Assembly (NCBI GenBank): GCA_023548195.1
Contig: JAJHZJ010000061.1
Location: forward strand, 3,554,297-3,618,296
Direction: 5' to 3'
DNA: 64,000 bases
Source: Bettongia penicillata ogilbyi
Taxonomy: Eukaryota; Chordata; Mammalia; Diprotodontia; Potoroidae
Below the pieces are notes generated by a model. That model searched no databases. It saw only the letters and a list, made by a program, of their open reading frames with translations, and was not told the origin of the DNA. This document shows, piece by piece, positions 33,200 to 43,208 of the stretch; position 1 is the stretch's first letter; every line of letters begins with the position of its first letter. The position numbers were made by a program, and so were the translations under genes.

Positions 33200-33530
33200 G
33201 CCAGATGTGATGGTATAAGCATATAATCCATTTAACTGGGAAGAGTGAGGCTGTTGGATCTCTTGAGCTTGGGAATTCTGAGTTACAGTGGGCTAAAGCT
33301 ATTGGATGTCAGCACTAAGTCTGCCACCAATATAACGAAACCTCTGGGGAGCAAGGGGTTGGGAGGGTGCAATAAGATCCCCCCAGGAGGAACAAACTGA
33401 TCCAGGTGAGAAACAGAGCGGTCAAAAGTCCCGTGCACATCAGTAATAGGGATCAGACCCTAGAGTGGCTGTTGTACTTGCAACCTGTGTGAGATAGGGA
33501 AAACAAAGAACAAAATGAAACAACAAAAAA
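33200..33530 (+). pseudogene. 7SL (SRP) RNA retropseudogene, near full length
   Basis: 7SL RNA is the scaffold of the signal recognition particle. The copy runs from the 5' end (GCCAGATGTGATGG) through TTGAGCTTGGGAATTCTGAG, GGATGTCAGCACTAAGTCTG, CACCAATATAACG, GAAACAGAGCGGTCAAAAG, TCCCGTGCACATCAGTAATAG to the 3' end near 33505, and an A-rich tail to 33530. Flanking near-repeats ATTGTTGTGAATAG (33187-33200) and ATTGTCATGAATAG (33530-33543) are a target duplication, so L1 machinery copied it. Divergence from the conserved 7SL sequence marks it as dead. Confidence 0.93.
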
Positions 33531-33543
33531 TTGTCATGAATAG

Positions 33544-35455
33544 ACCAAGCTATATCAACTGATGTTTGTGCCACGACACGATAGGTCTAGTACTACCGGG
33601 TATGTGATAGTGTAGCAGAAGTATTGGTAGGCCTGCCTGTCCAATTCCCCAAAGACCCTCTGTCTACTGAAATCTGATCTTCTAAGTCTTACTTTAAACC
33701 TGTAGAAGAGGATAGGGAGAGAGACAGCACAGGCTAGGCTACACTGGGAACTTAAGCGCTGCTCATTTTACCAATTTAATCACACCAAAAAAAAAAACTT
33801 CTGTGGGTTTTTTTTTGTTTTTTGGGTTTTTTTTTTTTGGCCTTTTACATGGAATGTGACAAATGTGATTTTTGCTTAAGACATTTATTTGGCATAAAGT
33901 CCTGCTGCAAGTCTTGAAACAGCTCTTTCTTCTCATAAATTCTTATCCACCTGCCTGCAGCTTTATTTACTAGACAGAACGTCATTGGTTTTCTAAGGGG
34001 TTTATTTTTCTAGAATCTCAGTATAACACCTTGTCAAACCTAACTCAAAGGTTGTTTCTTCACATTTTGATGTTAGATCATTTCCCAGGGATTATAGAAA
34101 GAAAAACAACTTTTTAAGTTCAGATCTACAAAAACTCTACTTTCAAAACCTGTTTTTATTGACTGAAGGAGTAAACCTAGCAGTGTATTTTATAACTATG
34201 AATTGTAGATCTCATTTTTTTTAATATATTAAAAGCAATTTACTGAAAACTTACTCAGTTGGAACTACTGGGAAAGCTAGAGAGTCACCACCCTATTTAA
34301 GCCTTCCTTCCTTTGGTGAACCTCAAATAGTCAGCTCAGACTTCTAAAGTCCTAATGATGGCCCAGATCATATGAACTAGAGGATTTTCTAATAAAACAT
34401 CTCCCCTTTATGGCTTTCTTGCCTCCACCTAAGGACTGTTAGTCTAAAGGGGTTTCACAAAGTGACACAATAATTTTATCAGTTGATCCCCTATATTTAG
34501 ACAAAATGATGGGGTTATAGCCCTATTCCTTAATGTTAATTATCACAAAATCATTACACTTTACCCATCATTTATTTTATGTCTTTGACATGGTGGTTAT
34601 ATTTATTGTTTCTGTCTGTTAAACTTTCTAACTGACAAAATCTGAAGACATCCTTTTAAAAGGTATATAAAAAATGTCTCTATTTTTCTCATGATTGATA
34701 TGTTTCCTAAGAATATTATATACCTGCTTGTGAAGGCATATGTTACATAACATAGATACAATTAATATACTTTTGCTATTAGGTTACCAATAAATTAAGA
34801 TCATACCTCGTTTTAGTGTGCCCAAAACCTGTTTATCCAAGCACCCATCTTTGACGTTGCTCATATGTAGCTAACTTCCCTCTAACTTTTAGAGAATGTC
34901 ATGTTTTCGCAGAACTTTGAACTGATTTCACAGAACCAGTTAGTGACATTACCAGTTGTATGCTTGTATAAGACATGGAATTTGGTGTTTTCCATAATCC
35001 TTCCTACTAGAACAACCTCTGATGCTCATGAATACCAGCTATTGACTTACTTAATGCTACTTTCTTTAGAAGTGTAACTGGCAACCTTTGTTTTTTGGGC
35101 AAGTAGCATGAAACATATCCTCAAATTCCTCTCAGGGTAGGAAGGAGCTCACCTGGGGTGCCCCTTGAAACTGCCATCTCATAGATTCCTATTTTACCCA
35201 CTTTTTCTTGCCATATAAGCTCAGTTTATTTTTTACACTTCTGACTAAAGTGACTGTATATTGGCACCCTGGGACAAAGTCCTGCTGGTCTTTCCTTAGT
35301 TATTGCTCTGCTCTTGTTATCCAGGAGTAAACAAGTTCTCCCTGGCATAACCAGATATTTTACACTCTCTTCATTCTTCCATGCCTTTCATTTCTTCTAC
35401 ACACTACAGCGTAACTACTAATTTGCTGTACTTTAATATTAATATTTTTAAGTCG
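33544..35455. other. unassigned intergenic sequence
   Basis: About 1.9 kb without a recognised family or gene; homopolymer A and T runs at 33786-33838. Confidence 0.4.
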
Positions 35456-35459
35456 TATT

Positions 35460-35625
35460 TTTCTCTAGTCATTTCTTGAGCATTATTCTCATTCCAACTA
35501 GATTTTAAGATTCTTGAGGACAAAGGTAATCTCTTAAGTTTCTTTTGTATCCCCACAGATGCTTTGTTATATGCTGAAAATATGATAAATATGCCATATA
35601 TATTTGTTGAATGAAAGAAGAGATT
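35460..35625 (+). mobile_element. L2 LINE 3' end
   Basis: CAACTAGATTTTAAGATTCTTGAGG, TTTTGTATCCCCACAGATGC, then ATTTGTTGAATGAA. Confidence 0.8.
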
Positions 35626-35949
35626 AAAGTAGGGGATCAAGCATGGGAAGAGACAAGAACACCCATTTTTCTGTTAGCTCAGTCATATTGAGTCCAAGGA
35701 TATGAGTTTTCTTTTTCTTGATCATACTACCTCAGAAAATTTTGTTGGAGGAGTTGTGGCTTGGGGGAGCCATAAGTAGATAGCAGGTTCTGTGAAAGGA
35801 ACGTGGAAGTTTTATTTGATTTTATATCCAGTGTGAGTCAACTATGTGATATGGCAGTCAAAAAAACAAATGTGCTGTGATGCTATGTTAAGAAATGTGT
35901 AGTAGTAAGAAAATGGAAGATGATATCTCCCTCTGTTCAGTCCTGACTG

Positions 35950-36255
35950 ATAATATCTAGAGTATTGTTTTCAGTCCTGGGAGAAACATGTTAGGAAGGA
36001 TGGTAAGAGGCTAGAGACCTTTCATTGGAAGGTAACCAGGATAGTAAGTAAGGTTGAGAACATGCTATAAAACTTAGGAGAATATGATAAGCATCTTCAA
36101 GTCATTGGAGGGCTGTCATATGGAAAAGGAAATAACCAAATATTTTTAGTTAAAGATTAAATAAATAACCTTTACTTGATCCCAGGTAGGAGCCGTAGGA
36201 CAATGAATGGAAGTTACAGGGAGGGAGATATGAACTCCAAGAAAGAAAGTTGAAA
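35950..36255 (+). mobile_element. CR1/L3 LINE 3' region
   Basis: TTCAGTCCTGGGAGAAACAT, GGAAGGTAACCAGGATAGT, AGCATCTTCAAGTCATTGGA, GGGCTGTCATATGGAAAAGG, TGAATGGAAGTTACAGG: the same order as 49215-49690. Confidence 0.8.
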
Positions 36256-36334
36256 TGAGCCACCTTGGATGACAATAAGTTGCCTATCTTTGGAGATATA
36301 AATTTAAACACCAATGAAAATTTGCTCAGTATGC

Positions 36335-36660
36335 TGGCATTTAAAAATCTGATTCTTCTACCTTTCCAGACATTTCATATTACTGTCCTTCATATATTTC
36401 CATTCAAATTAGACAAGAGCTATTCCATCTCCCACCTCTGTACCCTTGCACAAACTGTTCCTCATGCTTCATATGTACTTCCCTCCTTCCTCTGCCTCAG
36501 CATTCTTCACTTTCTTCAAGTTTAGACTCCAGTACCTTTGGAAAGACTTTTTGGTCCCCATTAGTGCTCTCTCCATCCTTGCGTTGTTTTGTTTTGACTC
36601 ATCTGTTTCCAAGCAAGCACTCCCTTGATTTTCCATTGTTTCCTAATATTTGATTGGAGG
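36335..36660 (+). mobile_element. L2 LINE ORF2 C-terminal/3' region
   Basis: TCCATCTCCCACCTCTGTAC then TTGCACAAACTGTTCCTCATGC and CACTTTCTTCAAGTTTAGACTCC follow the sense L2 order. The 86-codon frame (36265-36525) is its remnant. Confidence 0.75.
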
Positions 36661-37685
36661 AAAGTAAGAAAGCAAACATTTACTAAGTGTCTACTTATTT
36701 AGCATGTCTCAAATTTGGCCTGAAGAAGGGGCCATGGCATTCTTAAGAAACTACTTTTGTAGGAAGTTTAACAGGGTAGAGTTTCAAAATAGCTCTTCTA
36801 GTTATCAATAATATTCAGCAGGGAATCAACACTCACAGTCTTTTTGATTAAACTTTCAGTGGGAGATAAAAATGGAAGGAAACTTTACCAGAAAATGCTT
36901 CTATGTGTCTGTCTTGTGTTGTCTATGTTTTGTACCCTGGTAAATTAACTTTGTCCTATGGACTGATCAGTCAAAGGAAAAAGGATGGAAAGTGAAAACT
37001 TTTCTGTGGAATTTTCAAAACTTTAAAAGAAACCAAGTCTCTTTTTCTGCTTTTCTAACTTTGGCCAAGTCACTATACATAAGAGGGAAGTTAATTTTCC
37101 CCCTCATCCCATTTTATAGGAATTTATGGCATTGTAAACTACTTAGAGATTAAACTTGTGACAGAAATATAATTTCTCTATTGTAAACTTCCAAATTGTA
37201 GTTTGAATGTTTTTATAAATGCTGAAATGTCTTAGTGAATTTTAGAGTACCACTCTGTAGAATTTGTTTTTAAGGAAAAATAAGAAATAAGATACGCCTC
37301 TCCCTATCCTTCATCTTATCCTTCCCAGGGTTAAAACTCAAAAACTTGGGAGAAAAGTGAGACCTGCTCTTTATCTATCCTTTTAAAGAATCTGGGTGGG
37401 TCCAGACTAAAAGCACAAAGGAATTGATTTGGCTTATTGGGTGATTTTTAAAGGAACCGAAAAGTTTTATGGAACTATAGTTCAAATGGAAATATATGGA
37501 AACATAATATAATTTAAAATCTCAATTATAAATTCAATTTTGATTTAACTGAATTTGGCGGAATTTTGACCTGAAACTAAATCATAATGTGGGTCTCACT
37601 TAAAGTGATATGTGTTCTCCTATTAGGAAAATTGTAATATATCAGAGCTCAATATAAAATATATTTGCTATTTAGCATAAGGCAA
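36661..37685. other. unassigned intergenic sequence
   Basis: Nothing recognised in about 1 kb. Confidence 0.4.
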
Positions 37686-37687
37686 TA

Positions 37688-37920
37688 TGTGGGGAAAATA
37701 CACGGATTGGGAAAAACCAGAATTCAAATCCAGTTTCAGAAAATAATTAGCTGTATGATTTTATGCAATTTACTTCATCTCTGTTTTCTGAAGTTCCCTG
37801 ATATATAAAGGGCATCTATAATTCCCAGATTGCAGGGAAGATCACATGATTGTAAAGTGCTTAGTTCACACAGTAAGTACTATATAAATATTAGTAAATA
37901 TAAGTACTCTTTATTGGTCT
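37688..37920 (+). mobile_element. MIR-type SINE
   Basis: AGAATTCAAATCCAGTTTCAG, TTAGCTGTATGATTTTATGC, then GTAAAGTGCTTAGTTCACACAG: degraded MIR. Confidence 0.75.
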
Positions 37921-38385
37921 TGAATGAAGTCAATATAGAATACCCCAAAATGATAAAATAAATTATTGTAGTCGAAATGCTACTAGCAGCTGCTGTGGAG
38001 GTATAAGACCAGTAACACCAGAGCACAGGATGGCTGCTAACACAGATTCTTGATCTGCTTTTCTGAGGGAAAACAGCTTCAAAGGAGTTAGTAATCTTAC
38101 TTTAATTAAACAACAAGAAAGATATCTCAGTCGAAAGAAGTGAGTACCTAAGAAAGAATCCAATAGACAGGGCTGCAACTGTCTAAACAAAATAATAGAT
38201 ACATAGTCACCAGACTAAGGAGCACCAACATATAGGTTCATGACACCAGGGGAAGGGTGTAGAGGGGAGGTTTAACAATAGCTACTCAAAGTCTTGTCTG
38301 GCCCAATCACAAAGGAGAATTCTTTCCATGAGTGAGCCCCAAATTAAAATACCAACCTCCCAGTATATATAGTTTTCAACTAAAA

Positions 38386-38481
38386 GGCTCAGTGCCAGCA
38401 GGCATCACAATCTATGTGACCCAGTGCCTAACTGGTTCAGTGTCAAAAGGTGTGAAAGCCTATGTGACTCAGCACAGAATT
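38386..38481 (+). repeat. imperfect tandem pair, about 48 bp per unit
   Basis: GGCTCAGTGCCAGCAGGCAT... CTATGTGACCCAGTGCC is followed by GGTTCAGTGTCAAAAGGTGT... CTATGTGACTCAGCAC. The units match at most positions. Enhancer-like duplications of this size are common in LTR U3 regions. Confidence 0.7.
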
Positions 38482-38599
38482 TATCATAGCTGTTAATTGA
38501 ACTGGAGATCAAAGCAGCATGGCATCCATGATTGAAATACATGTTTAACTTTAGACCTGGGAACACAATCCCTATTCCATATAAAAAACGAAACGCATA

Positions 38600-38697
38600 G
38601 TCACATAGGTCTATAAATGGACAGGGAAGATCTTACATTCCCTTAACCCTTCATTCGGCCCCAAGATCTTCCCTGTCCAATTATAGACCTATGTGAC
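38600..38697. repeat. long hairpin: 35-bp arms, 28-nt loop
   Basis: The left arm 38600-38634 (GTCACATAGGTCTATAAATG...) pairs with the right arm 38663-38697 at 34 of 35 positions; the loop is 38635-38662. The stem has the size and near-perfection of a palindromic MITE or a miRNA-like precursor. Nothing in the sequence shows that it is transcribed or processed. Confidence 0.9.
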
Positions 38698-38955
38698 CAC
38701 TTATGTTCCTTTTTTTTCAATTTCTTATAAGCTACCCGATCATGGGAAAGTCACAAGATTACCTCCACTGCCTACCTCAGTGTCTCCTGATCATCCCTAC
38801 CATTAAGGAACAAGTTAGCTTAGTCTCTATACCCTGTTTCTCACTCCTTTAACTGGAAACCAAGGTTCTGAGTCCTTGTACTGACCAAGAACATTGGACC
38901 TGAATTGTTTTGCAATTACAAGCTTTGTTAAATAAACCATTGTCTGAATTTTATT

Positions 38956-40374
38956 TGTGTTCATTTTCTTACTTTTTGGTAGTATATAGAAATACTGATG
39001 ATTTATGTGGGTTTATTTCACATCCTATTAATAAAATTGTTAATTATTTCAACTAGTTTTTTTAAATTGATTCTCTAGGGTTCTGTAGGGCATACAATCC
39101 TATCACCTGCAAAGAATTATAGTTTTGTTTCCTCATTGCTCATTTTTATTCCTCTAATTTTTTTCTTTTTTTATTTATGTAGCTGTCATCTCTAGTACAA
39201 TATTGCTAGTACACCACAATAGTGGTGGTAATGGACAGGCTTTCTTCACCCCTGATTTTATTGGGAAGGCTTCAAGTTAATCTCTGCTACAGATAATTGT
39301 TGGTTTTTAGATCTTGGTTTTCAGATCAATATTATTTATCATTTAAAGAAAGGTTCCATTGATTCCTATATGTTCCAGTGTTTTTTAATACAAATAGGTG
39401 TTATATTTTGTTTAATATCTATTTTCTGTATCTATTGATAAAATTATATGATTTTTTGTTGTTTTTATTACTGATGGGGTCTGTATCTATTGTTAAAATT
39501 ATATGATTTTTTGTTGTTTTTATTACTGATATGGTCAGTTATGCCCACAGTTTTCCTAATTATAAACCAGTGCTGAATTTCTGGTATACATCCCACATGG
39601 TTATAGTGTATAATCATTGTAACATAGTGCTGTAATCTCCTCACTAGTATTTTATTTTACATCAATACTCATTAAAGTAATTAGTCTATGGTTTCTCTCT
39701 CTTTTGTTTTCCCTTGTTTACTATCAAAACCATATTTATATCATAAGGAAGACTCCCTTGAGTGATAATACTCAGTTTTGCTAGGTAAGATATTCTTGGT
39801 TGCAATTCTAACTCTTTTGTCTTCCAGAATAACATTCCAAGCCCTCCGCTAATTTAACATAGTAGTTCCTAAATCATGTATGACCCTGACTATAGCCCCA
39901 TGATATGTGAATGATTTTTTTCTGGCTGTTTGCAATATTTTCTCTTTGACCTAGGAGCTCTGGAATTTGGCTATGGTATTCCTGGGAGTTTCCATTTTGT
40001 AATATCTACTGGTGATTGATGTATTCATTCAATGTGTATTTTACCCTCTAGGGTAAACTTAAGACGTTGAGGCAGTTTTTCTTTATAATTTCCTGAAATA
40101 TGATGTCCAGACTCTTTGTTCATGACTTTCAGGTAGTCAAAAAATTGTTAAATTGTCTCTCCTATTTTCTAGTTCAGTTTTTCCAATGAGCTATTCATAT
40201 TTTCTTCTAGTTTTTTCATTCTTTTGACTTTTTTTGTTTTTTGTTGTCATCTTGTCTCATGAAATCATTAGCTTCTTCTTGTGCAATTTTAATTTTTAAA
40301 GAGTTATTTTCTTCAATGATCTTTTGTGCCTCTTATTCCATTTGACCAATTCTGATTTTTAAGGAGTTATTTTT
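38956..40374 (-). mobile_element. antisense L1, ORF2 middle joined to ORF1 (left part)
   Basis: 38956-39755 is antisense ORF2 reverse transcriptase region: GAAATACTGATGATTTATGTGGG, TCACCTGCAAAGAATTATAG, AGTAATGGACAGGC-type block, TTAGTCTATGG. At about 39755 the sequence jumps to antisense ORF1 C-terminus (CTCAGTTTTGCTAGG, TTTGCAATATTTTCTCTTTGACC). The ORF2 N-terminal endonuclease region is therefore missing. The element continues at 43209 beyond the HAL1 insertion. Confidence 0.85.
39426..39535. repeat. tandem duplication, 2 x 55 bp, in the L1
   Basis: 39426-39480 and 39481-39535 are identical at 52 of 55 positions. It is a local duplication inside the L1 ORF2, much younger than the L1 itself. 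Confidence 0.95.
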
Positions 40375-41449
40375 ACCAGTGAAGTTTTTTTTGTTTTGTT
40401 TTTTAAATAAATAAATTTATTTATTTAACTTTTTACATTCATTTTAAAAAAATTTTGGGTTCCAAATTTTCTCCCCATTTGTCCCCTAGCCCTACCCCAA
40501 CACACCAAGAATTCTAATTGCCCCTATCACCAATCTGACCTCTCTTCTATCATCCCTTCCTTGCCTTGTCCCCACCTTCTCTTTTGTCCTGTAGGGCCAG
40601 ATAACTTTCTATTCCCCATTAACTGTATTTCTTATTTCCTAGTAGTAAGAACAATACTCAACAGTTGTTCCTAAAACTTTGAGTTCCAACTTCTCCCCAT
40701 ACCTCCCTCCCCACCCATTCCCTTTCGGAAGGCAGGCAATTCAATATAGGCCATATCTGTGTAGTTTTGCAAATGACTTAGATAATAGTTGTATTGTGTA
40801 AGACTAACTACATTTCTCTCCATCCTATCCTGCCACCCATTGCTTCTATTCTCTCTTTTGATCCTGTCCCTCCCCAAGAGTGTTGACTTCAAATTGCTTC
40901 CTCCTCCCATTGCCTTCCCTTCCATCATCCCACCCCCCACCCTGCTTATCCCCTTCTCCCCCACTTTTCTGTATTGTAACATAGGTTTTCATACCACCAA
41001 AATGAGTGTACATTTTATTCCTTCCTTTAGTCGAATGTTATAAGAATAAACTTCATGTTTTTCTCTCCCCTCTCCTCTTTTCCCCCCACTACAAAGTCTC
41101 CTGCTTGCCTCTTCTATGAGAGATAATTTGCCCCATTCCCTTTCACCCTCTCTCCTCCCAATACATTTCTTTCTCACTGTTTACTTTCATTTTTTAAAGA
41201 TATAATCCCATCCTATTCAATTCACTCTATGCTCTCTGTCTCTGTGTGTGCTTGCATGTGTGTATGTGTGTGTGCATGTGTGCGTGCGTGCGTGCGTGTG
41301 TGTGTGTAATCCCACCAACTACCCAGATACTGAAAAGTTTCAGGAGATACAAATATTGTCTTTCCATGTAGGAATGTAAACAGTTCAACTTTGGTAAGTC
41401 CCTTATGACTTTTCTTTGCAGTTTACTTTTTCATGCTTCTTCTCATTCT

Positions 41450-42376
41450 TGTGTTTGAAAGTCAAATTTTCTTTTCAGCTCTGGTCTTTTCATCAAGAAT
41501 GCTTGAAAGTCCTCTATTTCATTGAAATAACATTTTTTTTCCCTGAAGTATTATACTCAGTTTTGCTGGGGTAGGTGATTCTTGGTTTGAGTCCTAGTTC
41601 CTTTAACTTCTGGAATATCCTCTTCCACACCCTTTGATCCCTTAATGTAGAAGCTGCTAGATCTTGTGTTATCCTGATTGTATTTCCACAATACTGGAAT
41701 TGTTTCTTTCTAGCTGCTTGCAATATTTTCTCCTTGACCTGGGAATTCTGGAATTTGGCCACAATGTTTCTAGGAGTTTCTCTTTTTTGGATCTCTTTCA
41801 GGCAGTGATTGGTGGATTCCTTGAATATTTATTTTGTCCTCTGGTTCTAGAATGTCAGGGCAGTTTTCCTTGATAACTTCATGAAAGATGATGTCTAGGC
41901 TCTTTTTTTGATCATGGCTTTCAGGTAGTCCCATAATTTTTAAATTGTCTCTCCTGGATCTATTTTCCAGGTCAGTTGTTTTTCCCATGAGATATTTCAC
42001 ATTCTCTTCCATTTTTTCATTCTTTTGGTTTTGTTTTGTGATTTTTTGGTTTCTCAGAAAGTCATTAGCCTCCATCTGTTTCATTCTAATCTTGAGAGAA
42101 CTATTTTCTTCAATGAGCTTTTGAACCTCTTCCATTTGGCTAATTCTGCTTTTGAAAGCATTCTTCTCCTCATTGGCTTTTTGAACCTCTTTTGCCAATT
42201 GAGTGAGCCTATTTTTCAAGGTGTTATTTTCTTCAGCATTTTTTTGGGTCTCCTTTAGCATTTTCATGCTTTTCTTGCATCTCTCTCATTTCTTTTCCCA
42301 GTTTTTCCTCCACCTAACTTGATTTTCAAAACCCTTTTTGAGCTCTTCCATGGCCTGAGCCCATTGAGTATCCATT
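41450..42376 (-). pseudogene. HAL1 ORF1 pseudogene
   Basis: Encodes an L1 ORF1-type protein: N-terminal Met-Asp-Thr-Gln-Trp-Ala-Gln-Ala (42376), a long coiled coil of Glu/Lys/Asn heptads (42267-42000), the Leu-Glu-Asn-Arg-Ser and Leu-Pro-Glu-Ser-His stretch (about 41950), then Cys-Pro-Asp-Ile-Leu-Glu-Pro-Glu, and Gln-Val-Lys-Glu-Lys-Ile-Leu-Gln-Ala-Ala-Arg-Lys-Lys in the C-terminal RNA-binding domain (41762-41514). Three frame breaks, near 42310, 41800 and 41545 (an A-run), separate the parts. Intact ORF1 binds element RNA in the cytoplasmic RNP; this copy cannot make the full protein. Confidence 0.88.
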
Positions 42377-42873
42377 TTGGATGTTTGGGATACAGAGGCC
42401 TTGACTTCTATGTCTTTACCTGATGGTAAGTATTGTTCTTCCTCATCAGAAAGGAAAGGAGGAAATATCTGTTCACCAAGAAAGTAACCTTCTATGGTCT
42501 TATTTTTTTTTTCCCTTTTCTGGGCATTTTCCCAGCCAGTTACTTGACTTCAGAGATTCCTCTTCCACCCCTGTATCACCTCCAGATCTGCCCAGCTAGT
42601 GGTTGGGGTCTGAGATTCAAATGTTACTTCCCAGACTCTGGGCTTTCAGCAGGGGTAGGGCTGCTATTCAGTGTGAGATTAAGTTCAGATTCTCAGGTAG
42701 GGGCAGGGCCACCACACAGGGCTCAATTCCCTCAGGGGGTTTATGTGGAGACCTTCAACAATGGATCCGTGCTTCTGTCTGCTTTGGGAGCTTCTGTCCT
42801 CTGCTGCTGCCTCCTGAGGGGCCTGAGTTATAGAGACACCCCGCTCCCCTCTCAGTGAGCCCAGAAGGCTCTC

Positions 42874-43194
42874 TCACTGACCTGTAACACTTGTGGATTG
42901 AGGGACCTTTGCGGCCACCAGAAATTCTGTCCCTGAAGCACGCTCGGATCTCCTCCTCTCGGGGCCACGTGGCCAAGGCAGGGCTGGGCTCTGCTCCAGG
43001 TCTGGTGCACGATGGACCTTTGGTGTTGGTTTTTCAGAGCTCTCTGGAACAGAAATCTCCTCCACTCTGTTGTTGTGTGGCTTCCACTGCTCCAGAATTT
43101 GTTGGGAGTTCCTCTTTACAGGTAATTTATAGGTTGTGGGTTTGGAGCTAGTGTATGTGAATCTTTCTACTCCACCATGTTGGCTCCTCCCCTC
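42874..43194 (-). pseudogene. 5' leader open frame of the HAL1, about 107 codons
   Basis: A stop-free sense frame in the HAL1 5' region; it is open upstream into the host L1 ORF1 (to 43272), forming a chimeric frame of 132 codons. It contains Lys-Leu-Pro-Val-Lys and Asn-Asn-Arg-Val-Glu-Glu-Ile-Ser, alignable to the leader frame at 14867-15364. It lacks its own early ATG. Coding function is unproven. Confidence 0.4.
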
Positions 43195-43208
43195 ACCAAT
43201 GAAGTTTT

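Larger units (their letters stand above)
37960..38955 (+). mobile_element. LTR-like block (unnamed ERV family)
   Basis: Suggested by a U3-like imperfect tandem pair (38386-38481), a TATATATAG near 38363, an AAATAAACC poly-A-like signal near 38931 followed by a T-rich end, and position at the edge of an L1. I could not fix the TG...CA ends or a target duplication, so the limits are approximate and the call is tentative. The 75-codon - strand frame (37963-38190) has no recognisable content. Confidence 0.35.
40375..43208 (-). mobile_element. HAL1-type (ORF1-only) L1 derivative, apparently full length
   Basis: Reading the - strand: 5' end GGGAGGAGCCAACATGGTGG (43192), GC-rich 5' region, ORF1 (42376-41450), then directly a long 3' UTR with a (TG/CG)n run (41245-41309), purine-rich blocks, and an A/T-rich tail (AAATAAATAAATTTATT, about 40404-40420). 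There is no ORF2 between ORF1 and the 3' UTR, the defining trait of half-L1 elements known in mammals, including opossum. Target duplications ACCAGTGAAGTTTT (40375-40388) and ACCAATGAAGTTTT (43195-43208) flank it. It sits in the coiled-coil part of an older L1 ORF1. Confidence 0.9.

Noticed and set aside
39426..39535. CRISPR-like direct repeat
   Set aside because: Two adjacent 55-bp copies with no spacers, in a eukaryotic L1.
42433..42858. 141-codon + strand frame
   Set aside because: Antisense shadow of the HAL1 5' region; no codon-like or protein-like character.
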